Origin: Opitutaceae bacterium
Lineage (GTDB): Bacteria; Verrucomicrobiota; Verrucomicrobiia; Opitutales; Opitutaceae
Length of the DNA: 64,000 bases
Direction of reading: 5' to 3'
Assembly (NCBI GenBank): GCA_016794625.1
Contig: JAEUGY010000012.1
Location: 62,001-126,000, forward strand
Below, piece by piece: positions 35,142-44,750 of this stretch (the first letter of the stretch is position 1; each line of letters starts with the position of its first letter). The position numbers and the translations under genes are program-made. The notes beneath the pieces were generated by a model, which worked only from the letters and a program-made list of their open reading frames with translations, was not told the DNA's origin and made no database searches.

Positions 35142-35945
35142 TCAGGTGGGCAGCAGGCGTTGTCGCAAATAATCGTACCAGACCGATAGGCCCTCCCCGC
35201 TCCGGGCCGACAGCGGGATCAACGTCGCCTGCGGCGCGACGCGGCGGATGTTCTCGATCGCGAGCTGACAGTCGAATCCGAGCAGCCCGGCCACATCGAC
35301 CTTGGTCAGCAGCACCACATGGGCCGACTTGAAAATCGGGGGATACTTCAGCGGCTTGTCCTCCCCCTCGGTGGCGGACAGCAGGACCACCCGCACCGCT
35401 TCACCCAAGTCAAACGAAGCCGGACACACCAAGTTACCGACGTTCTCGATGAACATCACCCGCACCCCGTCCAGATCGAGCGCCTCGACTCCCCGCGCCA
35501 CCATGTCGGCATCGAGGTGACAGGCCGATCCGGTCGTGATCTGCGCCACCGGTACATGAGGCCGGTGCAACCGGCGCGCATCATTATCGGTCTCCAGATC
35601 CCCCACCACGACCGCACACCGGTGTTCCCGGCCGAACTCGTCCACCGTGCGCGACAACAACGTCGTTTTGCCCGCGCCCGGCGACGACACGAGATTGAGG
35701 GCCAGCATGCGGCGCTCGACAAACCGGGCCCGGTTACGGGCAGCCGCGCCGTCGTTCTTGGCCAACAGCGAGGCGTGGACCTCCACCGTCAGGGGCGAAT
35801 GCGGCGCCGGTGTAACCGTCTGCACCCCCTGATCCGGCGCACCCGCGCCCGTCGCAGGCTTTCCCCGCAGCAGGCCGGGCGCCAGCACGCTCAGCACCTT
35901 GACCCCAAACGGGATGGATTTTCCACAGCCACAATCGACACACAT
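35142..35945 (-). CDS. hypB: HypB: GTPase for nickel insertion into hydrogenase
   Basis: HypB is a GTP-dependent nickel metallochaperone working with HypA. The 267-residue protein starts with MCVDCGCGK, the CxxCGC-type high-affinity nickel motif. The linker (about 15-60) has no His-rich nickel-storage run. The GTPase domain shows the P-loop SSPGAGKTTLL, the metal-binding GSACHLDADM and the strand MFIENVGNLVCPASFDLGE, and ends with TKVDVAGLL. It is 5 bases after hypA and 36 bases before hypF. Confidence 0.97.
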   Translation of the reverse strand: MCVDCGCGKSIPFGVKVLSVLAPGLLRGKPATGAGAPDQGVQTVTPAPHSPLTVEVHASLLAKNDGAAARNRARFVERRMLALNLVSSPGAGKTTLLSRTVDEFGREHRCAVVVGDLETDNDARRLHRPHVPVAQITTGSACHLDADMVARGVEALDLDGVRVMFIENVGNLVCPASFDLGEAVRVVLLSATEGEDKPLKYPPIFKSAHVVLLTKVDVAGLLGFDCQLAIENIRRVAPQATLIPLSARSGEGLSVWYDYLRQRLLPT

Positions 35946-35950
35946 GGGGA

Positions 35951-36295
35951 TCAGCTCATTTCAATGCGGCTCAGTTCCAGTTCGCGGCCGCTTCGGATCT
36001 CGCCGCAGAGATCGCCGCAGTGGGGACAGGTAAAAATGGCTCCGCGGTCGCCGGGAAACTCGGTCCGGCACGCACCGCAGAAAATCAAGGCCGGCACCAG
36101 GTCGATGACCAGCTCCGCCCGCTCGGCCCGGGTGCCTCGCGTGACCACTTCAAAGGCGAATCGCAGGGAATCCGGCTCCACGCCCGACAACGCGCCCACC
36201 TTCAGCACGACCCGGTGTACACACGTCGCACGCTGTTCGTCGGCATGGCGCTGCACCAGTGCCATCGCGGACTCCATGATACCGACCTCGTGCAT
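35951..36295 (-). CDS. hypA: HypA: nickel metallochaperone for hydrogenase maturation
   Basis: HypA binds nickel through its N-terminus and delivers it, with HypB, to the large subunit. The 114-residue protein starts with MHEVGIMES, where His2 is the nickel ligand, so the ATG at 36295 must be the start even though the frame stays open further upstream. A zinc site is formed by the pairs CGAC and CPHC (about 72-94). It is the first gene of the hypABFCD operon and diverges from hupS, with 180 bases between the starts. Confidence 0.96.
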   Translation of the reverse strand: MHEVGIMESAMALVQRHADEQRATCVHRVVLKVGALSGVEPDSLRFAFEVVTRGTRAERAELVIDLVPALIFCGACRTEFPGDRGAIFTCPHCGDLCGEIRSGRELELSRIEMS

Positions 36296-36350
36296 GATCG
36301 GACTCGGAACATGGGTATCCACCCAGGTCGAGCGGAAGCGTCGGAATCGT

Positions 36351-36387
36351 CAAAAACTGCGCAGGGCTGGCCAAGAACTGCGGAGGG
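36351..36387. promoter_or_regulatory. Direct repeats at a 21-base period between hypA and hupS
   Basis: CAAAAACTGCGCAGGG (36351-36366) and CAAGAACTGCGGAGGG (36372-36387) are near-identical 16-base direct repeats spaced by 21 bases, two helical turns. They lie in the divergent promoter region of the two hydrogenase operons and are candidate binding sites for a common regulator. Confidence 0.4.
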
Positions 36388-36475
36388 TGAAATGCGAGGA
36401 TCTTCTACAGTGGCGACGGGAAACTAATTTCAGTCCGAAACACTCAACGCCGGCACCCCGCGGCCCTCCCCTGTT

Positions 36476-37650
36476 ATGGATATCCTGACTCCGAGTCCCT
36501 CCGTGGACTCTCGTGACACCACCACGGTCTATGAACAACTGACCTCGCGCGGCGTGTCCCGCCGCGATTTCCTGAAATTCTGCGGCTGGATGAGCGCCTG
36601 CATGGGCCTCGGATCCGAAGGGGTCGCCCAGGTCGCGCTGGCCCTTGAAACCAAGAAGCGGATTCCCGTGGTGTGGATGCATTTCCAGGAATGCACCTGC
36701 TGCAGCGAATCCTTCCTGCGTTCGTCCCATCCGATTGTCGCCGACATCCTGCTCGACAAGATCTCGCTCGACTACACCGAGACCCTGCTCGCCGCGTCGG
36801 GCCATCAGGCGGAGTCCGTGCTCCACCAGACCATCACGAAGTACAAAGGTGAATACCTGCTCTGCATCGAAGGCTCGGTGCCGACCGCCGCGGACGGTGT
36901 GTACTGCTGCATTGGCGGGCGTTCCGCGGTCGACATCATCCAGGAGGTCGCCGCCGGCGCCAAGGCCATCATCGCCTGGGGCAACTGCGCCTGCTCCGGC
37001 TGTGTCCAGGCCGCGAAGCCGAATCCGACGTCGGCCACGCCGGTCAGCAAGATCATCACCGGCAAACCCATCGTGCATGTGCAGGGCTGTCCGCCCATCG
37101 CGGAGGTCATGGCCGGCGTGCTCGTACATCTGCTCACCTTCGACCGCATTCCGCAGCTCGACGCCCTCGGCCGCCCGAAGGCGTTCTACTCGCGCCGGGT
37201 GCACGACACCTGCTACCGCCGGCCCAACTATGACGCCGGTCTGTTCGTCGAGTCGTTCGACGACGAAAACGCCCGCAAGGGATACTGCCTCTACAAGATG
37301 GGCTGCCGGGGGCCGACCACCTACAACTCCTGCGGCACGATCCGGTGGAACGGCGGCGTCAGCTTCCCGATCCAAAGCGGCCACGGCTGCATCGGCTGCT
37401 CGGAGTCGTCCTTCTGGGACAACGGGCCGTTCTATGAGCGACTCGGTAGCTTCCCGGGATTCGGCATCGAGACAACCGCCGACAAGATCGGGCTGGTCGT
37501 CGGCGCCGCCACCGTCGTCGGCGCCACCGGCCACGCCATTCTGACCAACATCCGCAAGCACCACGAGATTGGTGAACAACCCGGCGAGTCCGCCGCCCAG
37601 GGACCGTCCACCTCGGCCGGCGAATCATCCAACCAGGGAGGAACCCAATC

Positions 37651-37654
<4 letters not shown>
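36476..37654 (+). CDS. hupS: [NiFe]-hydrogenase small subunit, oxygen-tolerant membrane-bound type
   Basis: Electron-transfer subunit (392 residues) of an uptake hydrogenase. The Tat signal [10 protein letters not shown] (28-37) exports the folded complex. The proximal cluster is bound by six cysteines, C73, C75, C76, C171, C176 and C205 (CTCC, CACSGC, QGC), the pattern of the [4Fe-3S] cluster of oxygen-tolerant group 1d enzymes; standard enzymes have Gly at two of these places. The distal cluster uses H243, C246, C271 and C277; the medial [3Fe-4S] uses C286, C305 and C308. A C-terminal helix (about 337-358) with H353 can anchor the protein and ligate heme of the cytochrome b. A four-base overlap couples it to hupL. 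Confidence 0.96.
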
Positions 37655-39372
<1,718 letters not shown>

Positions 39373-39387
39373 ACGGAGGTCGCCGCC

Positions 39388-40158
39388 ATGAGCACGCACG
39401 CTCCATCCGCCTCACCGTCCGCGTATCAACGCATCTACGTGTGGGAGCTGCCGGTCCGATTCTACCACTGGCTGAACGCACTCTGCATCCTCGTCCTGAC
39501 GGTCACGGGCTTTCTCATTGCCAACCCACCCGCGATCAACACGGCGAGCGAGGCGTCGTTCAGCTACTGGTTCGGGATGAACCGGTTCATCCACTTCGCC
39601 GCCGCCTACGTCTTTGTCTTCAACTTCGCCTTTCGCATCTACTGGGGCTTTGTGGGTAACAAATACGCGAACTGGAAGAACTTCCTGCCGCTGCGCTGGA
39701 CCCAGGCCAAGGAGGTGGCAAAGGTGCTGCGGGTCGACATCCTCCAGTCCTCGAATACGCCGCTGGTGGCCGCCGGTCACAACGCCCTCGCCTACCTGAC
39801 GTACTTTGTCATGTTCCTGGTCTTCGTCTTCCAGGTCGCCAGTGGGTTCGCGATGTACGCCAACATGAGCGATGCCTGGTTCCCCAGCTTGTTCACTTGG
39901 ATGCTGCCGCTGTTCGGCGGAGACGCCGGTCTGCGTCAGTGGCACCACCTCGCCACCTGGTTCTTCATCATCTTCACGATCATCCACGTGTACCTGGTGT
40001 TCTACCACGACTACGTTGAGGGTCACGGGGTGCTCTCCTCGATGGCGGGGGGCTGGAAGTTCCTGCCGAAGAAGCACGTCGACGGCGACGGCAAATCCCG
40101 GTTCAGCGGCCAGCGCGCCGCCAAACCCGCCGGCGCGGCTCCGCGCTCCCCGTCATGA
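39388..40158 (+). CDS. hupC: Hydrogenase cytochrome b subunit
   Basis: Di-heme membrane subunit (256 residues) that anchors the hydrogenase and passes electrons to quinone. Four helices are visible (about 24-46, 65-87, 130-155 and 188-215) with heme-ligand candidates in VRFYHWLNAL, RFIHFAAAY and WHHLATWFFIIFTIIHVYLVFYHDY. The C-terminal cytoplasmic tail is Ala/Pro/Lys-rich. A strong GGAGGT ribosome-binding site precedes the ATG by 7 bases. It lies 15 bases after hupL and overlaps hupD by four bases. Confidence 0.95.
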   Translation: MSTHAPSASPSAYQRIYVWELPVRFYHWLNALCILVLTVTGFLIANPPAINTASEASFSYWFGMNRFIHFAAAYVFVFNFAFRIYWGFVGNKYANWKNFLPLRWTQAKEVAKVLRVDILQSSNTPLVAAGHNALAYLTYFVMFLVFVFQVASGFAMYANMSDAWFPSLFTWMLPLFGGDAGLRQWHHLATWFFIIFTIIHVYLVFYHDYVEGHGVLSSMAGGWKFLPKKHVDGDGKSRFSGQRAAKPAGAAPRSPS

Positions 40159-40676
40159 TCGGCCCCGGAGGGGAGTTCTTTCCCGACACCGCGCCGGCCA
40201 CCCGGTCGGAGTCGGCCTCCGTGCTGATCATCGGGGTGGGCAATGTGCTCATGGGTGACGAAGGGGTCGGCATCCACATCCTGCGCGCGCTCGAGACTGA
40301 CCTGCCCGTGCCAGGCGCCGACCTGCTCGACGGCGGCACCGGCGGGATCAACCTGCTCGAGGCGATCTCCAGTGTGCCGAAGGTCATCATGATCGACGCG
40401 ACCCGCGACGGCCAGCCGGCCGGAACGATCACCTTGCTCCGTCCCGCCCGGGTGGTTGATTTCCCCCGGGGGCTCTCGGCGCATGACTTCGGGCTGCGCG
40501 ACCTCTTTGCGGCCGCCGCGCTGCTCGGACAGTTTCCGGAACTGCACCTGTTCACCATCTCGGTGGAAACGATCCATCCCATGTGCCTCGAGTTGACCGA
40601 GCCCGTCGCGGCCGCCATCCCCGAGGTGGTCCGGAGCGTGCACGCCCTCGCCCACCGGTTGGTGGCGTCCCGCTAG
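40155..40676 (+). CDS. hupD: Hydrogenase maturation endopeptidase
   Basis: Nickel-dependent protease (173 residues) that cuts the C-terminal extension from HupL. It has the family signature IIGVGNVLMGDEGVGIHIL, in which the Glu of the GDEG segment binds nickel, followed by LLDGGTGGINLL, IDATRDG and SAHDFGLRDL (a His of the metal site). The first 22 residues are longer than in HupD of E. coli or Ralstonia. The ATG overlaps the hupC stop. It is the expected partner of the 18-residue tail on HupL. Confidence 0.95.
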   Translation: MIGPGGEFFPDTAPATRSESASVLIIGVGNVLMGDEGVGIHILRALETDLPVPGADLLDGGTGGINLLEAISSVPKVIMIDATRDGQPAGTITLLRPARVVDFPRGLSAHDFGLRDLFAAAALLGQFPELHLFTISVETIHPMCLELTEPVAAAIPEVVRSVHALAHRLVASR

Positions 40677-40686
40677 GGCTCCGACG

Positions 40687-41379
40687 ATGGGACCGGACCT
40701 CACCGTCCTCACGTTCAATGCCGCGGCCGTCGCCCTGATCCACACGGCGATCGGTCCGGATCACTACCTGCCTTTCATCGTTCTTTCGAAGGCGCGGAAC
40801 TGGTCGATGGCGAAAACCGCCTGGATCACGTTCGCGTGCGGACTGGGTCATGTTGCGAGTTCGGTCGTGCTCGGCATGGTCGGCTACGCCGCGGGCGCGA
40901 GTCTGCACCGGCTGGAGTGGATCGAATCGGTGCGCGGCGGCGTCGCCGCGTGGTGTCTGATCGGTTTTGGTGCGCTCTATGCAGCGTGGGGACTGTGGCG
41001 TTTGCACCGCACCCCGCCTGACGGACACTCGCACGATCATCTGATCCGGCTCCACGCCTACGATCACGTACACAACCCGCGAACCGGCGAGGAGGTCAGT
41101 ATGACGCCGTGGATTCTTTTTGTCATCTTCGCGTTCGGTCCGTGTGAACCCCTCATCCCGCTGTTCATCTATCCCGCCGCCACCAGCGGCTGGACCGGTG
41201 CGTGGGTGGTGGCCGTGACCTTCTCGGTTGTCACGATCGGCGCGATGCTCGCCATCGTGCTCGCCGCAAAGGCGGGCCTCGCCTGGTTGCCGACCCGCCG
41301 GTTCGCCCGTTACGGACACGTCATCGCCGGTGGCACGATCGCGCTCTCAGGCGGCGCAATCCAGGTGCTGGGACTCTAG
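40687..41379 (+). CDS. Membrane protein of the nickel/cobalt permease type
   Basis: Integral membrane protein of 230 residues with six or more helices. The N-terminal helix contains IHTAIGPDHYLPF, an H-x5-DH metal-binding motif like that in NicO/UreH/RcnA-type nickel-cobalt transporters. A His-rich loop (GHSHDHLIRLHAYDHVH, about 118-134) lies between helices, and the second half has FAFGPCEPLIPLF. Its place 10 bases after hupD, in the same direction, makes nickel uptake for the hydrogenase the most likely role. A TauE/HupE-like exporter cannot be excluded. Confidence 0.8.
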   Translation: MGPDLTVLTFNAAAVALIHTAIGPDHYLPFIVLSKARNWSMAKTAWITFACGLGHVASSVVLGMVGYAAGASLHRLEWIESVRGGVAAWCLIGFGALYAAWGLWRLHRTPPDGHSHDHLIRLHAYDHVHNPRTGEEVSMTPWILFVIFAFGPCEPLIPLFIYPAATSGWTGAWVVAVTFSVVTIGAMLAIVLAAKAGLAWLPTRRFARYGHVIAGGTIALSGGAIQVLGL

Positions 41380-41382
41380 TTT

Positions 41383-41482
41383 CGTCGCGGCCTCAGCGAG
41401 GCCACCTCCAACGGACCGCCTCCAACCCGGGTGAACCGTAAGGTGCTCTCTTGGAGGGCGCCGCTCCGTCGGCGCCGGTTGC
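41383..41482. repeat. 100-base direct repeat, copy 1
   Basis: This copy runs from CGTCGCGGCCTCAGCGAGG to CGGCGCCGGTTGC. It contains two hairpins: GGCCTC-AGC-GAGGCC and GGCGCCG-CTCCGT-CGGCGCC-type. It differs from copy 2 by two bases (GTG versus CCA region near 41431). Confidence 0.85.
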
Positions 41483-41532
41483 ACGTGGCGTTCACCCGAA
41501 CGGCCGGGCGCGGTGGTGCGTAGTCCGTTCCC

Positions 41533-41558
41533 CGGCGTCGACGGAGCGACGCCCTCCA
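41533..41558. repeat. Dispersed hairpin repeat, type A, second copy
   Basis: This 26-base unit is identical to that at 31145-31170 and lies between the two 100-base repeats. Confidence 0.75.
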
Positions 41559-41627
41559 ACGGAGCCTCAATCCTCGGGGTTCTCTTGTCGCTTCCTCTTC
41601 AGAGGACGGAGGCGGGACCGAGGGTCC

Positions 41628-41727
41628 CGTCGCGGCCTCAGCGAGGCCACCTCCAACGGACCGCCTCCAACCCGGGCCAACCGTAAGGTGCTCTCTTGGA
41701 GGGCGCCGCTCCGTCGGCGCCGGTTGC
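41628..41727. repeat. 100-base direct repeat, copy 2
   Basis: About 98 percent identical to the copy at 41383-41482, offset by 245 bases. Such near-identity in non-coding sequence suggests recent duplication or gene conversion. Confidence 0.85.
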
Positions 41728-41855
41728 GGGTCAATCTCTGAAAACGTGTCTCTATCTTTCAACTACATTGAATGTTCATGACTCGTCATTTTGGGTCAAC
41801 CGGCGCGGAGAAAACACCAAAAGATGCGCGGCGTCAGGCATGCGGCTGCGCTAGC

Positions 41856-42512
41856 ATGCGGACGATGATCCAACATTCACCTCGCATTCGTTTTCTTCTC
41901 GGGGGCGCTCTCGCCGCCGTGCTTTCCGCCACCTCGGCCCTCGCGGCCGAAGCCGGCACCTGGGGCGTTCGCCTGCGCGCCACGTACCTCGACACGGCCA
42001 ACAAATCGGACGCGTTCTCCGCGCTCGGCCTGAATTTCGCGTCCGGCGCCGTCGAAGTGGAGAGCAAGCTGATCCCGGAGTTTGATGTTTCCTATTGGTT
42101 TTCACCGAACCTGTCCGCCGAACTCGTGCTGACGGTTCCGCAGAAACATGAGGTCACGCTCAAAGGCGTCGGTTCGCTCGGCACCTTCAAGCACTTGCCC
42201 CCCTGTCTGCTCGCCCAGTACCACTTCGCGCCTCAGGCCAAGTTCCAACCTTACATCGGCGGCGGTCTCAATCTGACCCTCATCTCGAGCGTCAAACTGA
42301 AGGTGGCGACGGTCCCGCTCGACCTCGAAAGCTCCAGTGTCGGCCTGGCCGTGCAGGCCGGTTTTGACTACGATCTGGGCAATGGCCACTTCCTGAATGT
42401 CGACGTCAAGAAGGTCGGAATCCGCAGCGACGTGCTCGCCGGCGGCGCCCGGCTGACGACGGCCAAGGTGGATCCCTGGCTGCTCTCTGTCGGCTACGGC
42501 TGGAGATTCTGA
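41856..42512 (+). CDS. OmpW-family outer-membrane protein
   Basis: Small eight-stranded outer-membrane barrel of 218 residues. The signal peptide ends at SALAAEA (about 31), and the mature part starts GTWGVRLRATYLD as in OmpW. Typical segments are FDVSYWFSPNLSAELVL, VGSLGTFKHLPPCLLAQYHF and FQPYIGGGLNLTLI, ending in YGWRF with a terminal aromatic. OmpW proteins are thought to pass small hydrophobic compounds; the native substrate is unknown. The start could also be the ATG at 41865 or one further upstream. An intrinsic terminator follows 70 bases after the stop. Confidence 0.9.
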   Translation: MRTMIQHSPRIRFLLGGALAAVLSATSALAAEAGTWGVRLRATYLDTANKSDAFSALGLNFASGAVEVESKLIPEFDVSYWFSPNLSAELVLTVPQKHEVTLKGVGSLGTFKHLPPCLLAQYHFAPQAKFQPYIGGGLNLTLISSVKLKVATVPLDLESSSVGLAVQAGFDYDLGNGHFLNVDVKKVGIRSDVLAGGARLTTAKVDPWLLSVGYGWRF

Positions 42513-42581
42513 GCCCGCCGTCCCTCGCTTCTCGCTCTTCCGCCCTACCCGGTCCGCCCGAGGTCGTCCGGGAGAGCGATC

Positions 42582-42616
42582 AAAACGACGCCTGACTCCG
42601 GTCAGGCGTCGTTTTT
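42582..42616 (+). terminator. Rho-independent terminator after the OmpW-like gene
   Basis: A perfect 15-base-pair stem (42582-42596 with 42601-42615) with loop TCCG ends in a run of five T on the plus strand and has five A-T pairs at its base. The A-rich foot makes it usable in both directions, but only the plus-strand gene needs it. Confidence 0.92.
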
Positions 42617-42759
42617 CATTCCTGGAAGCCTTTACCTTCCGCCGACAGGGCGGCCTGCCCCCTGCCGCGGGGTGATGCGGCTTTCCGCTCGCGCATTGCT
42701 TCCGAGGCCCGCGTCCGCACAGTGGTCCTGACTCGCATTCCACCCCGGTCTCTCTCGTC

Positions 42760-43200
42760 ATGAAAACGTCCCTGCTCGGACTCGTGCTTATGTGTTCCTT
42801 CGCCCTCACGGGAGCGGCCTCACCGACAGACGACGTCATCGCGGCCGAACGAGCCCGCGGTCGCGCGCTCGTGGCGGGAGACGCCCCCGCGCTCGCCGCC
42901 CTGCTCGCCGACGACCTCGTGTACGTCCACAGCAGCGGCAAACGCGAAACCAAGTCCGACGTCCTCGCCGGCTTCACCTCCCGGAAGGTCGCCTACGAAC
43001 GCTTCGACTTGAGCCTGCTTGAAGCGCGACTCGTGACACCCGAGGTGGCCGTGCTCACCGGCACGATCGATCAGCGCAAACTCAGCGGAGGCAAGTGGAA
43101 CGACTTGAAGCTCCTCTTTCATGCGGTCTGGCGCCGGGACTCCGGAGTCTGGCGGCAGGTGAGCCTCCAGACGGTGCAGCCGCCCGCACCCAAACCCTGA
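42760..43200 (+). CDS. Exported NTF2-like (SnoaL/DUF4440-type) protein
   Basis: A 146-residue exported protein with a signal peptide (about 1-19, ending in LTGAAS). The rest has the cone-shaped NTF2-like fold pattern: a starting helix DDVIAAERARGRALVAGDAPAL, then LLADDLVYVHSSGKRETKSDVL, a strand with VAVLTGTIDQ and FHAVWRRDSGVWRQVS. Family members range from isomerases to binding proteins, so no function is assigned. It is transcribed alone between the terminator and the sulfatase genes. Confidence 0.85.
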   Translation: MKTSLLGLVLMCSFALTGAASPTDDVIAAERARGRALVAGDAPALAALLADDLVYVHSSGKRETKSDVLAGFTSRKVAYERFDLSLLEARLVTPEVAVLTGTIDQRKLSGGKWNDLKLLFHAVWRRDSGVWRQVSLQTVQPPAPKP

Positions 43201-43206
43201 AGCTTC

Positions 43207-43263
43207 GCGGATCGGGAGTTAGGATCCGCCCGCCAGGTGAATCCTATTTCATGCTGATTCACC
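43207..43263. promoter_or_regulatory. Two adjacent inverted repeats upstream of the sulfatase genes
   Basis: GCGGATC/GATCCGC (43207-43213 with 43223-43229) and GGTGAATC/GATTCACC (43236-43243 with 43256-43263) are perfect inverted repeats. The second encloses CTATTTCA, an arm of the operator-like palindrome at 61036-61055. They may be a terminator for the NTF2-like gene or regulatory sites for the sulfatase operon. Confidence 0.35.
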
Positions 43264-43350
43264 CTTGATTTCACGGAACGAGGCGAACAGGGAACGGCGA
43301 GTCAACCGTCACTGCGCCCCCACCCCGCCGCCCGGGTGCCCCGCGTTCCC

Positions 43351-44745
43351 ATGCTCCGGCCCCTCCTCCTCTCCGTCCTCCGGCTGCTCGGCCTCTGCGC
43401 CGCTGCCTTGACCGCACTTGAGCCGGCGGCGCAGGCGACCACCCCCGCGTCGCGCCCCCCCAATATCGTTTTCATCCTTGCGGACGATCTCGGGTATGGG
43501 GACGTCGGCTGCTACGGCTCCGCCGCCATCGCCACGCCTCAGATCGATGCGCTCGCCCGGGAGGGCACCCGCTTCACCGACGCATACGCAGGTTCGCCCG
43601 TCTGCGCCCCCTCCCGTGCCGTGCTGATGAGCGGACTCCACACCGGTCATACACGTATCCGCAACAACAGCCCGCGCGTCGGGGGAACCCCGGAAGCCTT
43701 TGCCGGGGGTGCCGAGGGCGGAGTCCGCCTCTCCTTGACCGCGTCCGATCGAACCATCGCCGAAGGGCTGCGCGCGGGGGGGTACGCCACCGGCATCTCC
43801 GGCAAGTGGGGCCTGGCCGAGCCGGGCACCGACGGCATTCCCACCCACCGTGGCTTTGACGCGTGGCTCGGTTACCTCAATCAGAACCATGCCGCCTACC
43901 ACTACCCGGAGTACCTCGACGAAAACGATGGCATCCGCGCGTTGCCGGAGAATCGCCAAGGTCGACGCGGCGTCTACAGCAACGATCTGATGACGGATTT
44001 CGCGGTGGACTTTCTGCAACGCCACCACGACCGCCCGTTCTTTCTCTACCTGCCCTTCACCCTGCCCCACGCCCGCCTCGAGGTCCCTGAACTTGGAGCC
44101 TACGCCGCGCGCACCGACTGGCCGGAGGAGGCCCGCATCTACGCCGCGATGGTCACCCGGCTCGACCACTCTGTGGGTCGGCTGCGGGCCGAGCTGAAAC
44201 GCCTCAAGCTCGATGCCTCGACCGTCATCTTTTTTACGTCTGACAACGGTCCCGTGAAGGCGCCGCGCACGGAACTCCTCCGCTCCGCGAGCCACTGGCG
44301 CGGCCGCAAAGGATCGGTTTACGAGGGCGGTATCCGCGTTCCCATGATCGTGCGCTGGCCCGGGCGTGTGCCTGAGGGCCAGGTCAGCTCGGAGCCCTGG
44401 AGTTTCGCCGATGTCGCGCCGACCCTGCTGGAGCTGGCCGGGCTTCCGGTGCCCGCCGGGTTCGACGGCCGCAGTGTCCTGCCGGTGCTGACCGGCACCG
44501 TCGCTTCCCTCGGCGAACGCCCGCTGTACTGGGAGATTCCAAACGACCGGCTGCACCAGGCGGTGCGGCTGGGACCTTGGAAGGCGGTGCGCGCCGGGCT
44601 GGACCAGCCGCTGGAGCTCTACGATCTGGCCGCGGACCCCACCGAGAGCACCGATGTGGCCGTACGCCATCCCAAGACGGTCGCGACGCTGCGCGCCCTG
44701 CTCGACTCCTCCCATATTCCCTCCCCTCACTGGCCCGTCCGCTGA
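43351..44745 (+). CDS. Exported sulfatase (type I, formylglycine-dependent)
   Basis: Arylsulfatase-fold enzyme of 464 residues that would remove sulfate from a glycan. The signal peptide covers about 1-30. Metal ligands sit in FILADDLGYGDVGCYG; the catalytic Cys to be converted to formylglycine is in CAPSR (C-x-P-S-R). Further signatures are SGKWGL, FLYLPFTLPH and FFTSDNGP. The Cys-type site requires a formylglycine-generating or anaerobic maturase enzyme, which is not in the window. The ATG at 43351 is preferred; a GTG at 43336 is in frame. A second sulfatase gene starts 5 bases after the stop. Confidence 0.93.
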   Translation: MLRPLLLSVLRLLGLCAAALTALEPAAQATTPASRPPNIVFILADDLGYGDVGCYGSAAIATPQIDALAREGTRFTDAYAGSPVCAPSRAVLMSGLHTGHTRIRNNSPRVGGTPEAFAGGAEGGVRLSLTASDRTIAEGLRAGGYATGISGKWGLAEPGTDGIPTHRGFDAWLGYLNQNHAAYHYPEYLDENDGIRALPENRQGRRGVYSNDLMTDFAVDFLQRHHDRPFFLYLPFTLPHARLEVPELGAYAARTDWPEEARIYAAMVTRLDHSVGRLRAELKRLKLDASTVIFFTSDNGPVKAPRTELLRSASHWRGRKGSVYEGGIRVPMIVRWPGRVPEGQVSSEPWSFADVAPTLLELAGLPVPAGFDGRSVLPVLTGTVASLGERPLYWEIPNDRLHQAVRLGPWKAVRAGLDQPLELYDLAADPTESTDVAVRHPKTVATLRALLDSSHIPSPHWPVR

Positions 44746-44750
44746 TCCCC

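Larger units (their letters stand above)
41380..41855. repeat. Repeat-rich intergenic region after the hydrogenase operon
   Basis: This gap has no supported gene. It contains two 100-base direct repeats (listed separately), a type A hairpin repeat at 41533-41558 and, from about 41740, an AT-richer stretch that probably holds the promoter of the porin gene. Minus-strand frames through the repeats are repeat artefacts. Confidence 0.75.

Noticed and set aside
36365..36385. Sigma-54 (-24/-12) promoter before hupS
   Set aside because: TGGC and TGC elements are present, but the GG-to-GC spacing is one base short on the plus strand and wrong on the minus strand.
41383..41727. CRISPR array
   Set aside because: Only two long copies 245 bases apart, no short regular spacers and no cas genes.
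41347..41762. Several short frames in the 41.4-41.7 kb region
   Set aside because: They are composed almost entirely of the 100-base repeats and hairpins, with duplicated peptide stretches and no start or domain support.
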